Below, in pieces: positions 17,339-25,460 of a DNA stretch of 54,783 bases; within the stretch, counting starts at the first letter, position 1, and each line of letters opens with the position of its first letter. Below the pieces are notes generated by a model. The model ran no database searches. It was not told the DNA's origin and saw nothing but the letters and a program-made list of their open reading frames with translations. A program made the translations under genes and the position numbers. The stretch comes from Bradyrhizobium uaiense (GTDB lineage: Bacteria; Pseudomonadota; Alphaproteobacteria; Rhizobiales; Xanthobacteraceae). The DNA lies in assembly GCF_010811875.1 (NCBI RefSeq), contig NZ_VKHP01000026.1, positions 1 to 54,783 on the forward strand. Reading direction: 5' to 3'.

Positions 17339-17369
17339 AAAAAAAGTGCTCCGAACTTGGTTCGGAGCA
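17339..17369 (-). terminator. Rho-independent terminator after the liv/DUF2877 operon
   Basis: On the minus strand, TGCTCCGAAC and GTTCGGAGCA form a perfect 10-bp stem around a 3-base loop, followed by C and seven T residues. It lies 27 bp after the DUF2877 stop and separates that operon from the fdrA operon starting at 17201. Confidence 0.92.
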
Positions 17370-17395
17370 GTTTGGGAGAACTTGAAATTCGATCG

Positions 17396-18337
17396 TCATC
17401 GCTCGCGAAGGGCGTGGCGCAGGACGATCAGACTGCCTGCAAATGCATCCCGGCCGGACGTGTGGCCGATCGCGGCGAGCGCGGTGAAGGCGCGGCGAAC
17501 TCCGGCGACCTCCCCGCTCATCGTCGCATGGATCGCGGCGTGCAGTGCTGCCGCGCCGTAGCCAAGTGCCGCCGCGCGCAGATGAATTCGGCTGATGTCG
17601 TTGGTGCCGTCGAGCAGCGTGCGGCAACGGTCCCACAACGCATCGCGACGTTCGGTGCGCCCCAGCGTAGCCAGCGCAATCAGCGCACCGCCGATCAGAT
17701 CGTCGCCGGACGGCGTAAGCCCCGGCCCGAGACCGATCAAGCTGCCAAGCCCGGAGTCTTGAACCGCATGGTCATCCCCTCCTGCCAGGACGCATTCCAG
17801 CGCAGCGAGACCGGGCATGGCAGCCCGAACCAGCGCAGAGGCATCGCTCGGAACAGGTCCGGCCCCGACAACGGCCAGGCCTTCGGAAGTCAGATCATCA
17901 CCCCACATCTCGTCGACGGCATCAAGGCCGCGTCGGAGGCTGCTGATCGACCAATGCGGCGCAGCGCGCGGCGCCCAGACGGACCGCGCGGCCAGATTTG
18001 CGAGCGGCGTCCCTGCGATCCACAGAACGCTGTCCGCGACCCGCACGGGATCGCCGACCACAAGGCCCGGCCATCGGAAGTCGCCGAGCACCTGCAACGG
18101 CCCCGATCCGATGCCGGTCTGTCCAATGCAGATCCAGATCCCGTCGATGACGGTGTAGAACGAACGCTCGAACACGGCGACGACCTGGCCCGCGGCGCGG
18201 TCGCGAAGCGCCCTGTCGGCAAGGAGGCCTACTTCCACACAGTCACAGACCGTCGTTGCGGGCATGCGACGCCGCTCGCCGGGCGCGCCCGCGCAAACCT
18301 GCGTCCTCCCCTCAGCTTCGCGGTCTCCGACAAGCAT
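17396..18337 (-). CDS. DUF2877 protein (YlbF-like)
   Basis: A 313-residue DUF2877 protein, the family of E. coli YlbF, third member of the FdrA-YlbE-YlbF set. Conserved stretches are GLGPGLTPSGDDLIGG near the middle and GHTSGRDAFAGSL near the C-terminus. The Asp-Asp and Gly-rich motifs look like an active or ligand site. I chose ATG at 18337 because GGAGGTGAGGG stands just upstream; ATG at 18266 is a shorter alternative. It is the last gene of the liv-type importer operon, 15 bp after LivMGF, and is separated from the fdrA operon by a strong terminator. It is the only DUF2877 copy for two FdrA/DUF1116 pairs, so it would have to serve both. Confidence 0.85.
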   Translation of the reverse strand: MLVGDREAEGRTQVCAGAPGERRRMPATTVCDCVEVGLLADRALRDRAAGQVVAVFERSFYTVIDGIWICIGQTGIGSGPLQVLGDFRWPGLVVGDPVRVADSVLWIAGTPLANLAARSVWAPRAAPHWSISSLRRGLDAVDEMWGDDLTSEGLAVVGAGPVPSDASALVRAAMPGLAALECVLAGGDDHAVQDSGLGSLIGLGPGLTPSGDDLIGGALIALATLGRTERRDALWDRCRTLLDGTNDISRIHLRAAALGYGAAALHAAIHATMSGEVAGVRRAFTALAAIGHTSGRDAFAGSLIVLRHALRER

Positions 18338-18352
18338 CTGCCCTCACCTCCT

Positions 18353-20881
18353 TCAGCGCGCCTGAGCCGCGAACCGCTGCGGTGCACCGGCCTGGGCCTC
18401 GCCGCCCAGATAAGCCGCCTCCAGCAGCGGGTCCTCGGCGATGATATCGGCGGCGCCGCTCTTCAGGATCGCACCGGTCTCCAGGAGATAGGCCCGGTCC
18501 GCGAGAGCGAGCGCATGGCCCGCCATCTGATCGACCACGATGATGGTCATGCCCTCGATCCGCAGCCGCTCGAAGGACGCAAACAGTTCGTCGACGACGA
18601 GCGGCGCCAACCCGAGCGACGGCTCGTCCAGCATGAATACCTTCGGCCCGGTCAAAAGCCCGCGCGCCACCGCGAGCATCTGCTGCTCGCCTCCGGACAG
18701 CAGGCCGGCGCGCTGATCGATGCGCTCCTTCAGCCGCGGGAAGCGCACAAACATCGCCTCGATCTCGGTATCGAGGTCGATACCCTTGCGCGCATAGGCG
18801 CCGAGCTGGAGGTTCTGCTTCACCGTCAGTTCCGGAAACACCTGCCGACCTTCCGGCACCAGCACGACACCCGAACAGGCGCGGATATGTGCGGGCATCT
18901 TGTCGATGCGCGTCTCGGCGAGCCGGACTTCGCCCGTGGATCGCGGCGGTTCGAGACCGGCGATCGACCGCATCAGGGTGGTCTTGCCGGCGCCGTTCGC
19001 GCCGAGCACGGCAACCGCCTCGCCGGGAGCGACAACGAGATCGATACCGTTCAGGGCGCGCGACAGGCCATAGAACGAATCGAGCGCCTTGACCTCGAGT
19101 GCGGTGCCCTGCCGTGCCGGCCGCGGTGCGCGGCTCTTCTCACCCGGCGCGGCGTCGCCAAGATAGGCCTTGCGGACCAGCGGATCGTTGCGGATCGCCG
19201 CTGCATCGCCGATCGCGATGCGCTTGCCGCCGTCGAGCACGACGATGAGATCGCTGAGCGACATGATCATCGGCATGTCGTGCTCGACGATGATGACGGC
19301 AATCCCGAGGTCGGCGATCCGGCGCAACAGCGCGGTCAGGCGCTGCTTGTCGCCCTTCGAGAGGCCCGCCGCCGGCTCGTCGAGCAACAGGATGCGGGGC
19401 CGCAGCGCGAGCGCGCGCGCGATCTCGACCAGCCGCTTCTCGCCATGGGACAGCGAATCCGCAAGCCGATCGACATCGCCGTCGACGCCGGCAAAGCGCA
19501 GCAGGAACCGGGCAAAACCCTCGGTCCCCGCATTGCGCAGCGCGGAGACAAGGCCGCCGAGACGGCCGGCCCGCTCGGCCAGCAGGATGTTTTCGAGGAT
19601 CGTGAGCGAGCCGAACAATTGCGTGGTCTGGAACGTGCGCGCCACGCCGACCCGAGCCAGCAGATGCGAAGTCATGCCGGTGACATCGCGATTGCCAAGC
19701 TTCACCGACCCCGCCTGCGGCCGGTAGAAGCCGCAGAGCAGATTGAGCGCGCTGGTCTTGCCGGCGCCGTTGGGACCGATGATGCTGGTGACGGCGCCGG
19801 GCGCCGCCTGGAACGATACGCCCTGGACGGCGCGCACGCCGCCGAACGAAATCGAGAGATCCGTCACGTCGAGCCCGGCCGCATTGTGCGTCTCGAGCAG
19901 CGCCGCATCGACATTCGCCGCCGCGGGCTCGGCCACCGGCTTGCGCGCCGGCAGGAACTTTGCGGCGAGCTGCTCCGCGAGGCCAACGATGCCGGAAGGC
20001 GCGGCGCGCAGCACGACGAACAGCAACGCGCCGAAGGCCAGCAGGCGATACTCGGCGAGGTCCGACAGCACTTCCGGCAGCAGCACCACCAGCGCGGCGC
20101 CGATCACCGGGCCGAGCGCAGAGCCGGCACCGCCGACCATCACCGCGAACAAGAGCAGCACCGATTGCAGGAACGGAAACGAGCTCGGGCTGATATAGCC
20201 CTGCAGCGGCGCGAACAGCGCGCCGGCGAGCGCCATCGCGGCCGCCGAGATCACGAAGGCGACGGCGCGGACATGCACCAGATCGATGCCGAGCGAGCGC
20301 GTCGCGACCTCGGTATCGCGCGCGGCACGCATGGCATACCCCCACCCGCTGCGCTTCAGCCGCTCGAACAGGATGAGGCCGGCAAACACCAGCACGATGC
20401 CCGCGATCGCCAGCGAACGCTCGGACAGCGCATAGCCGAACACGCTCGGCGGCGCGCTCAGCATCAGGCCGTTGCCGCCGCCGGTGAGATCACGCCACTC
20501 GATGGTGACGTGCTCGACGATGAAGCCGAAGGCAATCGTCACCATGGCCAGATACGGCCCGCGCACGCGCAGTGCCGGCATCGCGAGCAGGCCGCCGACG
20601 ATGCTGACCAGCACGATGGCCCCCGCCGTCGCGGCAAGGTAGGGCCAGCCGGCCTTCTCCATCAGCAGCACGGTGGTGTACGCGCCGATCGCCATGAAGC
20701 CGATATGCCCGAGCGAGATCTGGCCCGCGAGGCCGAGCAGGACGTTGAGGCCGATGCAGCCGATCGCCGTCAGCGCGATCGTCGCGATCAGGAACACCGA
20801 ATAGCTGTCTGCGACCGCGGCGTAGCCGGCGGCAATCGCGAACGCCGCGACCGCGACGAGAAGGGAAGCGCGAGAGGTCAT
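18353..20881 (-). CDS. Fused LivM-LivG-LivF: ABC permease plus two ATPases in one chain
   Basis: An 842-residue triple fusion for a branched-chain amino-acid-type importer. Residues 1-320 are the LivM permease (helices, then GLAGQISLGHIGFMAIGAY at 51). Residues 335-575 are LivG, with Walker A GPNGAGKT at 369, signature LSHGEKR at 477 and Walker B LLLDEP at 498. Residues 593-835 are LivF, with Walker A GANGAGKT at 627, signature LSGGEQQ at 728 and LDEPSLGLAP at 751. LivM-LivG fusions are known; all three joined is less common. In LivF the usual VEQN after Walker B reads VDQM. The ATG at 20881 overlaps the LivH TGA. It is followed 15 bp later by DUF2877, so the cargo is probably a ureido compound rather than leucine. 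Confidence 0.92.
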   Translation of the reverse strand: MTSRASLLVAVAAFAIAAGYAAVADSYSVFLIATIALTAIGCIGLNVLLGLAGQISLGHIGFMAIGAYTTVLLMEKAGWPYLAATAGAIVLVSIVGGLLAMPALRVRGPYLAMVTIAFGFIVEHVTIEWRDLTGGGNGLMLSAPPSVFGYALSERSLAIAGIVLVFAGLILFERLKRSGWGYAMRAARDTEVATRSLGIDLVHVRAVAFVISAAAMALAGALFAPLQGYISPSSFPFLQSVLLLFAVMVGGAGSALGPVIGAALVVLLPEVLSDLAEYRLLAFGALLFVVLRAAPSGIVGLAEQLAAKFLPARKPVAEPAAANVDAALLETHNAAGLDVTDLSISFGGVRAVQGVSFQAAPGAVTSIIGPNGAGKTSALNLLCGFYRPQAGSVKLGNRDVTGMTSHLLARVGVARTFQTTQLFGSLTILENILLAERAGRLGGLVSALRNAGTEGFARFLLRFAGVDGDVDRLADSLSHGEKRLVEIARALALRPRILLLDEPAAGLSKGDKQRLTALLRRIADLGIAVIIVEHDMPMIMSLSDLIVVLDGGKRIAIGDAAAIRNDPLVRKAYLGDAAPGEKSRAPRPARQGTALEVKALDSFYGLSRALNGIDLVVAPGEAVAVLGANGAGKTTLMRSIAGLEPPRSTGEVRLAETRIDKMPAHIRACSGVVLVPEGRQVFPELTVKQNLQLGAYARKGIDLDTEIEAMFVRFPRLKERIDQRAGLLSGGEQQMLAVARGLLTGPKVFMLDEPSLGLAPLVVDELFASFERLRIEGMTIIVVDQMAGHALALADRAYLLETGAILKSGAADIIAEDPLLEAAYLGGEAQAGAPQRFAAQAR

Positions 20882-21753
20882 ACCTTCTTAACTCCGGCTC
20901 GGCCGAGCAGCCCGTGCGGCATGACGACGAGGATGACGATGACGGATGCGAACGTGATGATCTGGGTGTAAACCGAGCCGAGATAGTTGGTCGCGAACAC
21001 CTCGATCAGGCCAAGACACAGCCCGGCCAGCATGACGCCCCAGGCGCTGCCGAGACCGCCGATGATGGCGGCGGCGAACGCCTTGATGCCGAACAGCGTG
21101 CCCATCTCGGACGAGACGTTGAACAGCGGCGCGATCAGCAGCGCCGCGACGCCCGCCAGCATGGCCGACACCGCGTAGCTCGCGGCAATGGCGCCGCTGA
21201 CATTGATACCCATCAGCCGTGCGGCATTGGGATTCTGCACCACCGCAAGCATCGCGACGCCATGCCGCGTGCGGCGGGTGATCAGATGCAGCGCCAGCGC
21301 AAGCAGGAGGCCGACCACGGGAATCAGGAGCTGCAGGGGATAGACCCCTGCCCCCTCGACGATCTGGATCGGCTTGGCCGCGAGCATCGACGGGAAGCTG
21401 CGTGGCTCCTTGCCGAACACGAACAGCATCAGGTTGTCGACCATGATGCCGACCGCAACGGTCGCCATCAGCCAGCTGTCCGACCCGCGCAGCACGAACG
21501 GACGAACCGCGAAGCGTTCGATCAGAACGCCGTAGACAGCGCAGACCAGCAACACCGCGGGGATGCCGATCGCGCCCGGCCAGCCCCACACGACGAGGAA
21601 GAAGTATCCGGCAACGGCCCCCAGGGTCATCGAGCTGCCCTGTGAGAAGTTGACCGTGCCGGACACGGCATAAGTGACGTGAAAGCCCAGCGCGAGCAGA
21701 CCATACATGCTCCCCAGCGCCATTCCGGTTATTATCGCCGAAAGAAACGACAT
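20878..21753 (-). CDS. LivH-type ABC transporter permease
   Basis: A 291-residue inner-membrane permease of the LivH family, with about eight hydrophobic helices. Family stretches are MALGSMYGLLALGFHVTYAV, GTVNFSQGSSMTLGAVAGY and AFAAAIIGGLGSAWGVMLAGL. It pairs with the LivM part of the downstream fusion and overlaps its start by four bases. It lies 40 bp after the binding-protein gene in the same operon. Confidence 0.92.
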   Translation of the reverse strand: MSFLSAIITGMALGSMYGLLALGFHVTYAVSGTVNFSQGSSMTLGAVAGYFFLVVWGWPGAIGIPAVLLVCAVYGVLIERFAVRPFVLRGSDSWLMATVAVGIMVDNLMLFVFGKEPRSFPSMLAAKPIQIVEGAGVYPLQLLIPVVGLLLALALHLITRRTRHGVAMLAVVQNPNAARLMGINVSGAIAASYAVSAMLAGVAALLIAPLFNVSSEMGTLFGIKAFAAAIIGGLGSAWGVMLAGLCLGLIEVFATNYLGSVYTQIITFASVIVILVVMPHGLLGRAGVKKV

Positions 21754-21793
21754 CGATGATCACCCCGATCTGCTTGCTGGACCACCGTTGCCG

Positions 21794-22996
21794 TCAGTTC
21801 TTGAACGGCAGAATGTGGTTGTCTTCGAAGTGGGCCCAGATGTAGTCCTGGGCCGTCAGCGCATCGTGCTTGTTCTGGGCGAACGGCTTTTCATAGGTCT
21901 TGATCAGGCCTTCCAGCCGGTCGATTCCGTAGAAGCCGTCGCGAATGGCGGTCGGATCGGTGCTGCCGGCCTTCTGGATCGCGCCGGCGATCACCATGAC
22001 GCTGTCATAGGCGTTGGCGAAGCCGACCGCGGGGGTTACGTCTGCGGGCCCCTTGATATCGGGATACTTCGCCTGCAGCTCGGCGAGCACGCGCCTGCCG
22101 ACCGGCGAGAGGTTGCCGAAAAAGCTGTAGGTCTGGACGAAGACCACGCTCTCGGCGCTCGGCCCGGCGAGCTCGGTGAAGCGGCCACCGGCCGGCCCCC
22201 AATGCGACACGATCGGCGGCGACCAGCCCATCCGGTCGAGCGATTTCACGACCTGCGAAGATGGACCGACATTGCCGACCAGGAACAGCGAATCGGCGCC
22301 GGCCTGCTTGAGCCGGGACAATTGCGCGACGACGTCGACATCGTTCGCCTCGAACTTCTCGACACCCGCCGGCTCGATACCGGCCGCTTTCAGCGCGGCG
22401 CGCAGGCCGTGCTCGTTCGATTCGCCCCAGGGATTGTTGACCAGGATGAGACCCGGCTTCTTGGCTGCGAAGGTCTTGCCGGCGAACGCGACGATCGCCT
22501 TGTCGACCTCGTCGTCCATTGCCGAGACGCGGAACACGTAGTTGGACGCGGCGCCGTTCTGCGTGATGTTGGTTCCGGCGGCCCACGGCACCACGAACGG
22601 CATCTTGACATTATTGACGAACGGCACGATCGCAAGCTGGACCGGCGTATCGAGACCACCAAGCAACACTGCGACCTTCTCGCGCTGGATCAGCTCGCGC
22701 GCGGCGGTCAGCCCCTTCGCGGGATTGCTTTCATCGTCACGGCGCACCAGCTCGAGCGGACGGCCGAGCACGCCCCCTTTCGCGTTGATGTCCTCGATCG
22801 CGATCGTGGCGCCGCGCGTCAGCGCTTCGCCGGCGCGCGCCGATTGCCCGGACAGCGCCGTGACCAAGCCGATCTTGATCGGTTCGGCGGCCAGCGCGCG
22901 CTCCGCAAACGGCAGAGAGCCGATGAGAATTGCGAGCGCGCCCTGCAAGACAACGCGGCGGCGCAACCCGGTAATGGGGGTACAAGCATAGTTCAT
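21794..22996 (-). CDS. LivK-type ABC substrate-binding protein
   Basis: A 400-residue periplasmic binding protein of the Peripla_BP_6 family. The N-terminus has GLRRRVVLQG and a hydrophobic core ending near ERALAAEP, a signal peptide that could be Tat- or Sec-dependent. The mature chain starts IKIGLVTALSGQSARAGE, with NAKGGVLGRPLELVRRDDES as the usual second block. It is the first gene of the operon that runs through LivH and LivMGF to DUF2877. The divergent promoter region to the amidohydrolase gene (23065-23109) probably drives it. The ligand is unknown; amide or urea-type ligands are known for this family. Confidence 0.92.
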   Translation of the reverse strand: MNYACTPITGLRRRVVLQGALAILIGSLPFAERALAAEPIKIGLVTALSGQSARAGEALTRGATIAIEDINAKGGVLGRPLELVRRDDESNPAKGLTAARELIQREKVAVLLGGLDTPVQLAIVPFVNNVKMPFVVPWAAGTNITQNGAASNYVFRVSAMDDEVDKAIVAFAGKTFAAKKPGLILVNNPWGESNEHGLRAALKAAGIEPAGVEKFEANDVDVVAQLSRLKQAGADSLFLVGNVGPSSQVVKSLDRMGWSPPIVSHWGPAGGRFTELAGPSAESVVFVQTYSFFGNLSPVGRRVLAELQAKYPDIKGPADVTPAVGFANAYDSVMVIAGAIQKAGSTDPTAIRDGFYGIDRLEGLIKTYEKPFAQNKHDALTAQDYIWAHFEDNHILPFKN

Positions 22997-23064
22997 TTCT
23001 GCAATTCCTCCCGCTCCGACGGCTCCCCAGCCGTCTCTGGTCCGCTTGCCGCTGTCTCCGTGGC

Positions 23065-23109
23065 CTTGACGGAAGTAAAAACTTTCTTCACAAATTGACG
23101 AATGTCAAG
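23065..23109. promoter_or_regulatory. Face-to-face divergent promoters with CTTGAC ends
   Basis: The segment begins CTTGAC and ends GTCAAG, giving a 6-bp inverted repeat 45 bp across. On the plus strand TTGACG (23066) is a -35 for the amidohydrolase. On the minus strand TTGACA (23108) is a consensus -35 for livK. Neither -10 is a close match. After CTTGACG the plus strand reads GAAGTAAAAACTTTCTT, which resembles the motif before the fdrA operon (17241-17267), allowing one inserted base. Confidence 0.45.
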
Positions 23110-23220
23110 CGGCCGATCGCGCGCCGCGTGGAGATTGCGATGCAGCGGGAGATTGGGGCGGAACCGGAACGAGCCAATCCACGTGGCGTTCTCGGCGATG
23201 CAACATGCGCGCAAGCGCCG

Positions 23221-23307
23221 AATCCGGCCCGCGGTCTCCGCTCTCACGACCGCTATCGCTACGGCGCGATCACGCGCCGTCCCGACGTAAGAACCTGGAG
23301 ATCTTGA
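23221..23307 (+). pseudogene. N-terminal remnant of a PuuE/polysaccharide-deacetylase-type gene
   Basis: The frame reads NPARGL, then RSHDRYRYGAITRRPD, before a stop at 23305. The HDRYxYxxITxRP pattern is how many PuuE-like (allantoinase/polysaccharide deacetylase) proteins begin, usually followed by a WPNG block. Here the match breaks off right after RPD and the frame stops five codons later, against the TTG start of the amidohydrolase. I read it as a truncated gene start left by a deletion. The match is from memory of the family and covers only about 16 residues. Confidence 0.4.
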
Positions 23308-24528
23308 TTGACCGCCATCGACACCCTCTTTCAAAACGCGCGGCTGGCCGATGGCCAACTTGTCGACATCGCCGTCGGCGGCGGCAAGATCGTGGCGATC
23401 GCGTCGTCCCCGCAAAGTTACGGCACAGTCGGCGCAACCCGCGACCTTGGCCGACGTCTGGTGCTCCCGGGCATGGTCGAAGGTCATATCCATCTGGACA
23501 AATGCTTCATCGGCGACGACTGGAAGCCGCACCGGCCCTGCACCGCCGGCTTCAGCGTGCGCGAGCGCGTCAAGTTCGAGAAGGAAGCCCTCGCCGGCGC
23601 CAGGCCGATCGCAGTTCGCGCGGCGGCCCTGATCGACCTTTGCGTCTCGCAAGGCACGTCTCACATGCGCAGCCATGTCGATGTCGACGCCGAGGTCGGC
23701 CTGCGGCATTTCGAACCGATCGCCGCCGCGCGGGAGGCGCACCGGGAGAAGGTTTCAATCCAGATCGTGGCGTTTCCGCAGAGCGGCATCCTGACATCGC
23801 CCGGAACCGCCAGCTTGCTTGAGGAAGCCGTTCGCGCCGGCGCCGATCTGGTCGGCGGACTTGACCCCGCAGGCCATGACGGTGACGTCGCCGGCCATCT
23901 TGACGCCATCTTTGGCATCGCCGAGCGGCATGGTGTCGGCATCGACATTCACCTGCACGACGGTGGCCTGCAGGGCATCGCGGAGATCGAGGAAATCGCG
24001 CGACGGACCAAAGCGTCGGGCCTTGGCGGCAAGGTCACGATCAGTCATGCCTACGCGCTCGGCGAAGTGGCTGTTGACGTGGTTCGACGTACCGCGCAGC
24101 AGCTTGCCGAGGCCGGCGTTGCCATTCTCACCAACGCCCCGGGCGCGCGCCTGTTTCCGCCGGTGTTGCTGCTCCGCGATGCCGGTGTCACCGTGTTCTC
24201 CGGCAATGACAACATCCGCGATTCCTGGTGGCCCTACGGCGACGGTGACCTGCTCGAACGTGCAATGATGGTCGGATACCGCTCCGGGTTCAACACGGAC
24301 GATCAACTGGTCGCGGCCTTTGACATGGTGACGACCAACGCGGCGCGTGCGCTCGGCCTCAGGGATTACGGCCTCACCGTCGGAGGTGCGGCGGATTTCG
24401 TCGTGCTGGATGCCCGGCATGTCCAGGAAGCTGTGGTTGCCCGCCCCAAGCCCCGCGATGTCTACAAGGCCGGCCGGCTCGTCGCACAGGGCGGCGTGAT
24501 GATTGGGGCCAGCGCCCAGAAGCAGTGA
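23308..24528 (+). CDS. Cytosine-deaminase-like metal-dependent amidohydrolase
   Basis: A 406-residue amidohydrolase of the cytosine-deaminase (CodA-like) branch. It would hydrolyse a C-N bond in a cyclic or open ureide or amine using one metal. Visible metal ligands are the HIH pair in VEGHIHLDKC near residue 60, a His in DIHLHDGG and one in ISHAYALG. The conserved Asp is in SGNDNIRDSWWP near residue 305. The start is TTG at 23308 with GGAG just upstream. It is divergent from the liv-type importer and followed by a TetR gene. The surrounding carbamoyl and glyoxylate genes suggest a ureide or purine/pyrimidine-derived substrate, but nothing in the sequence fixes which. Confidence 0.87.
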   Translation: MTAIDTLFQNARLADGQLVDIAVGGGKIVAIASSPQSYGTVGATRDLGRRLVLPGMVEGHIHLDKCFIGDDWKPHRPCTAGFSVRERVKFEKEALAGARPIAVRAAALIDLCVSQGTSHMRSHVDVDAEVGLRHFEPIAAAREAHREKVSIQIVAFPQSGILTSPGTASLLEEAVRAGADLVGGLDPAGHDGDVAGHLDAIFGIAERHGVGIDIHLHDGGLQGIAEIEEIARRTKASGLGGKVTISHAYALGEVAVDVVRRTAQQLAEAGVAILTNAPGARLFPPVLLLRDAGVTVFSGNDNIRDSWWPYGDGDLLERAMMVGYRSGFNTDDQLVAAFDMVTTNAARALGLRDYGLTVGGAADFVVLDARHVQEAVVARPKPRDVYKAGRLVAQGGVMIGASAQKQ

Positions 24529-24545
24529 ACATGGAGGAATCGCCC

Positions 24546-24674
24546 TTGACGAACAGTCGCAATGCCGATCTCAATCCCAGCTGCTTGCGCCGGGAACCGG
24601 TCCGCTGCGCCATGTGGCCTGATGCGGATATGCCTTGCGTGAATGCCCGAGCCCACGCAAGGTTGACGCCGTGA
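24546..24674 (+). CDS. Possible 42-aa ORF coupled to the TetR gene
   Basis: TTG at 24546 stands eight bases after a full GGAGG and opens a 42-residue frame beginning MTNSRNADLNPSC. Its stop overlaps the GTG start of the TetR gene (GTGA). The strong ribosome site and stop/start overlap are the pattern of translational coupling. The product is Cys-, Arg- and Pro-containing, resembles nothing I know and may serve only to deliver ribosomes to tetR. Confidence 0.35.
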   Translation: MTNSRNADLNPSCLRREPVRCAMWPDADMPCVNARAHARLTP

Positions 24675-25408
24675 CAGAGACGACAGCACAGACCAGCTCC
24701 ACCCGCAGCGCCGCACGCGGAAAGCGGCCTCGCGACTCCGCGCTCACCAAGGAGGCGATCCTGCGCGCGGCGACCTTCGAGTTCTGCCACAATGGCCTCG
24801 GCGGCGCACGCGTGGAGGCCATCGCGCAGCGCGCCAAGGCCAACATGCGCCTGCTATACGCCTATTTCGGCGACAAGAACGGGCTCTATATCGCGGTCCT
24901 CGAGGACGTCTACACCGAAATTCGCGCGGCCGAACAGCAGCTGAAGCTGGACGATCTCGAGCCGATCGCCGCGATGAGCGAGCTGATTGATTTCACCTTC
25001 ACGTTTTTCGGGCAGCACCAGAACTACATCGCCCTGATCAACACCGAGAACCTTCAACGCGGGCGCAACATGCGCAAGTCGCGCAAAATCGCCGATCTCA
25101 CCTTGCCGCTGGTTGCAAGCATCGAAAGCATTCTGCGGCGCGGCGTGGCAGCGGGCCTGTTTCGCACTGATGTCGATCCGATCCAGCTGTATGTCTCGAT
25201 CACTGCGATGAGCTATTTTCACGTCTCCAATCGCTACACGCTGTCTGCGATGTTCGACAAGGACCTCGGCGCATCGGACTGGCTTTCGCTACGCCGCGAG
25301 CATGCGCAGGACATGATCCTGACCTGGCTGACGGCGACCGTCGGGGAAGGCAAGCACAAGCCTGCGGGATCGAAGACGACCGCGCGCCTCGGCAAGCCAT
25401 CCCGCTAG
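24671..25408 (+). CDS. TetR-family transcriptional regulator
   Basis: A 245-residue TetR regulator. The N-terminal helix-turn-helix is clear: TKEAILRAATFEFCHNGL, then VEAIAQRAKANMRLLYAYFGDKN. The C-terminal part, with LDDLEPIAAMSELIDFTF, ALINTENLQRGR and FHVSNRYTLSAMF, resembles the RutR-like group, whose members include regulators of pyrimidine and nitrogen-compound breakdown. I chose GTG at 24671, with AAGG eight bases before; TTG at 24635 is possible but lacks a ribosome site. It lies downstream of the amidohydrolase in the same direction and is the best local candidate for binding the shared motifs at 17241, 23065 and 27078. Confidence 0.88.
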   Translation: MTETTAQTSSTRSAARGKRPRDSALTKEAILRAATFEFCHNGLGGARVEAIAQRAKANMRLLYAYFGDKNGLYIAVLEDVYTEIRAAEQQLKLDDLEPIAAMSELIDFTFTFFGQHQNYIALINTENLQRGRNMRKSRKIADLTLPLVASIESILRRGVAAGLFRTDVDPIQLYVSITAMSYFHVSNRYTLSAMFDKDLGASDWLSLRREHAQDMILTWLTATVGEGKHKPAGSKTTARLGKPSR

Positions 25409-25460
25409 CGGGCGCGCCGCACGAAACGGTTTCGTGCGGCTCATGCGCTGGCAATGCCCC

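Larger units (their letters stand above)
22997..23307. other. Divergent intergenic region, livK to amidohydrolase
   Basis: A 311-bp gap. It holds the face-to-face promoter elements at 23065-23109 and, on the plus strand, the remnant described at 23221-23307. Between these (about 23110-23220) I see GC-rich DNA with an open frame running into the remnant and no other recognisable signal. Confidence 0.5.

Noticed and set aside
17279..20971. Plus-strand open frame of over 1200 codons
   Set aside because: It lies antisense to the DUF2877 and LivMGF genes, is dominated by Arg, His, Asp and Gln, and has no family motif. It is an artefact of high GC at third codon positions.
22997..23307. Riboswitch in the 230-bp leader of the amidohydrolase gene
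   Set aside because: No conserved aptamer pattern (guanidine, purine, glycine, cobalamin) could be recognised, and the stretch is better explained by a gene remnant.
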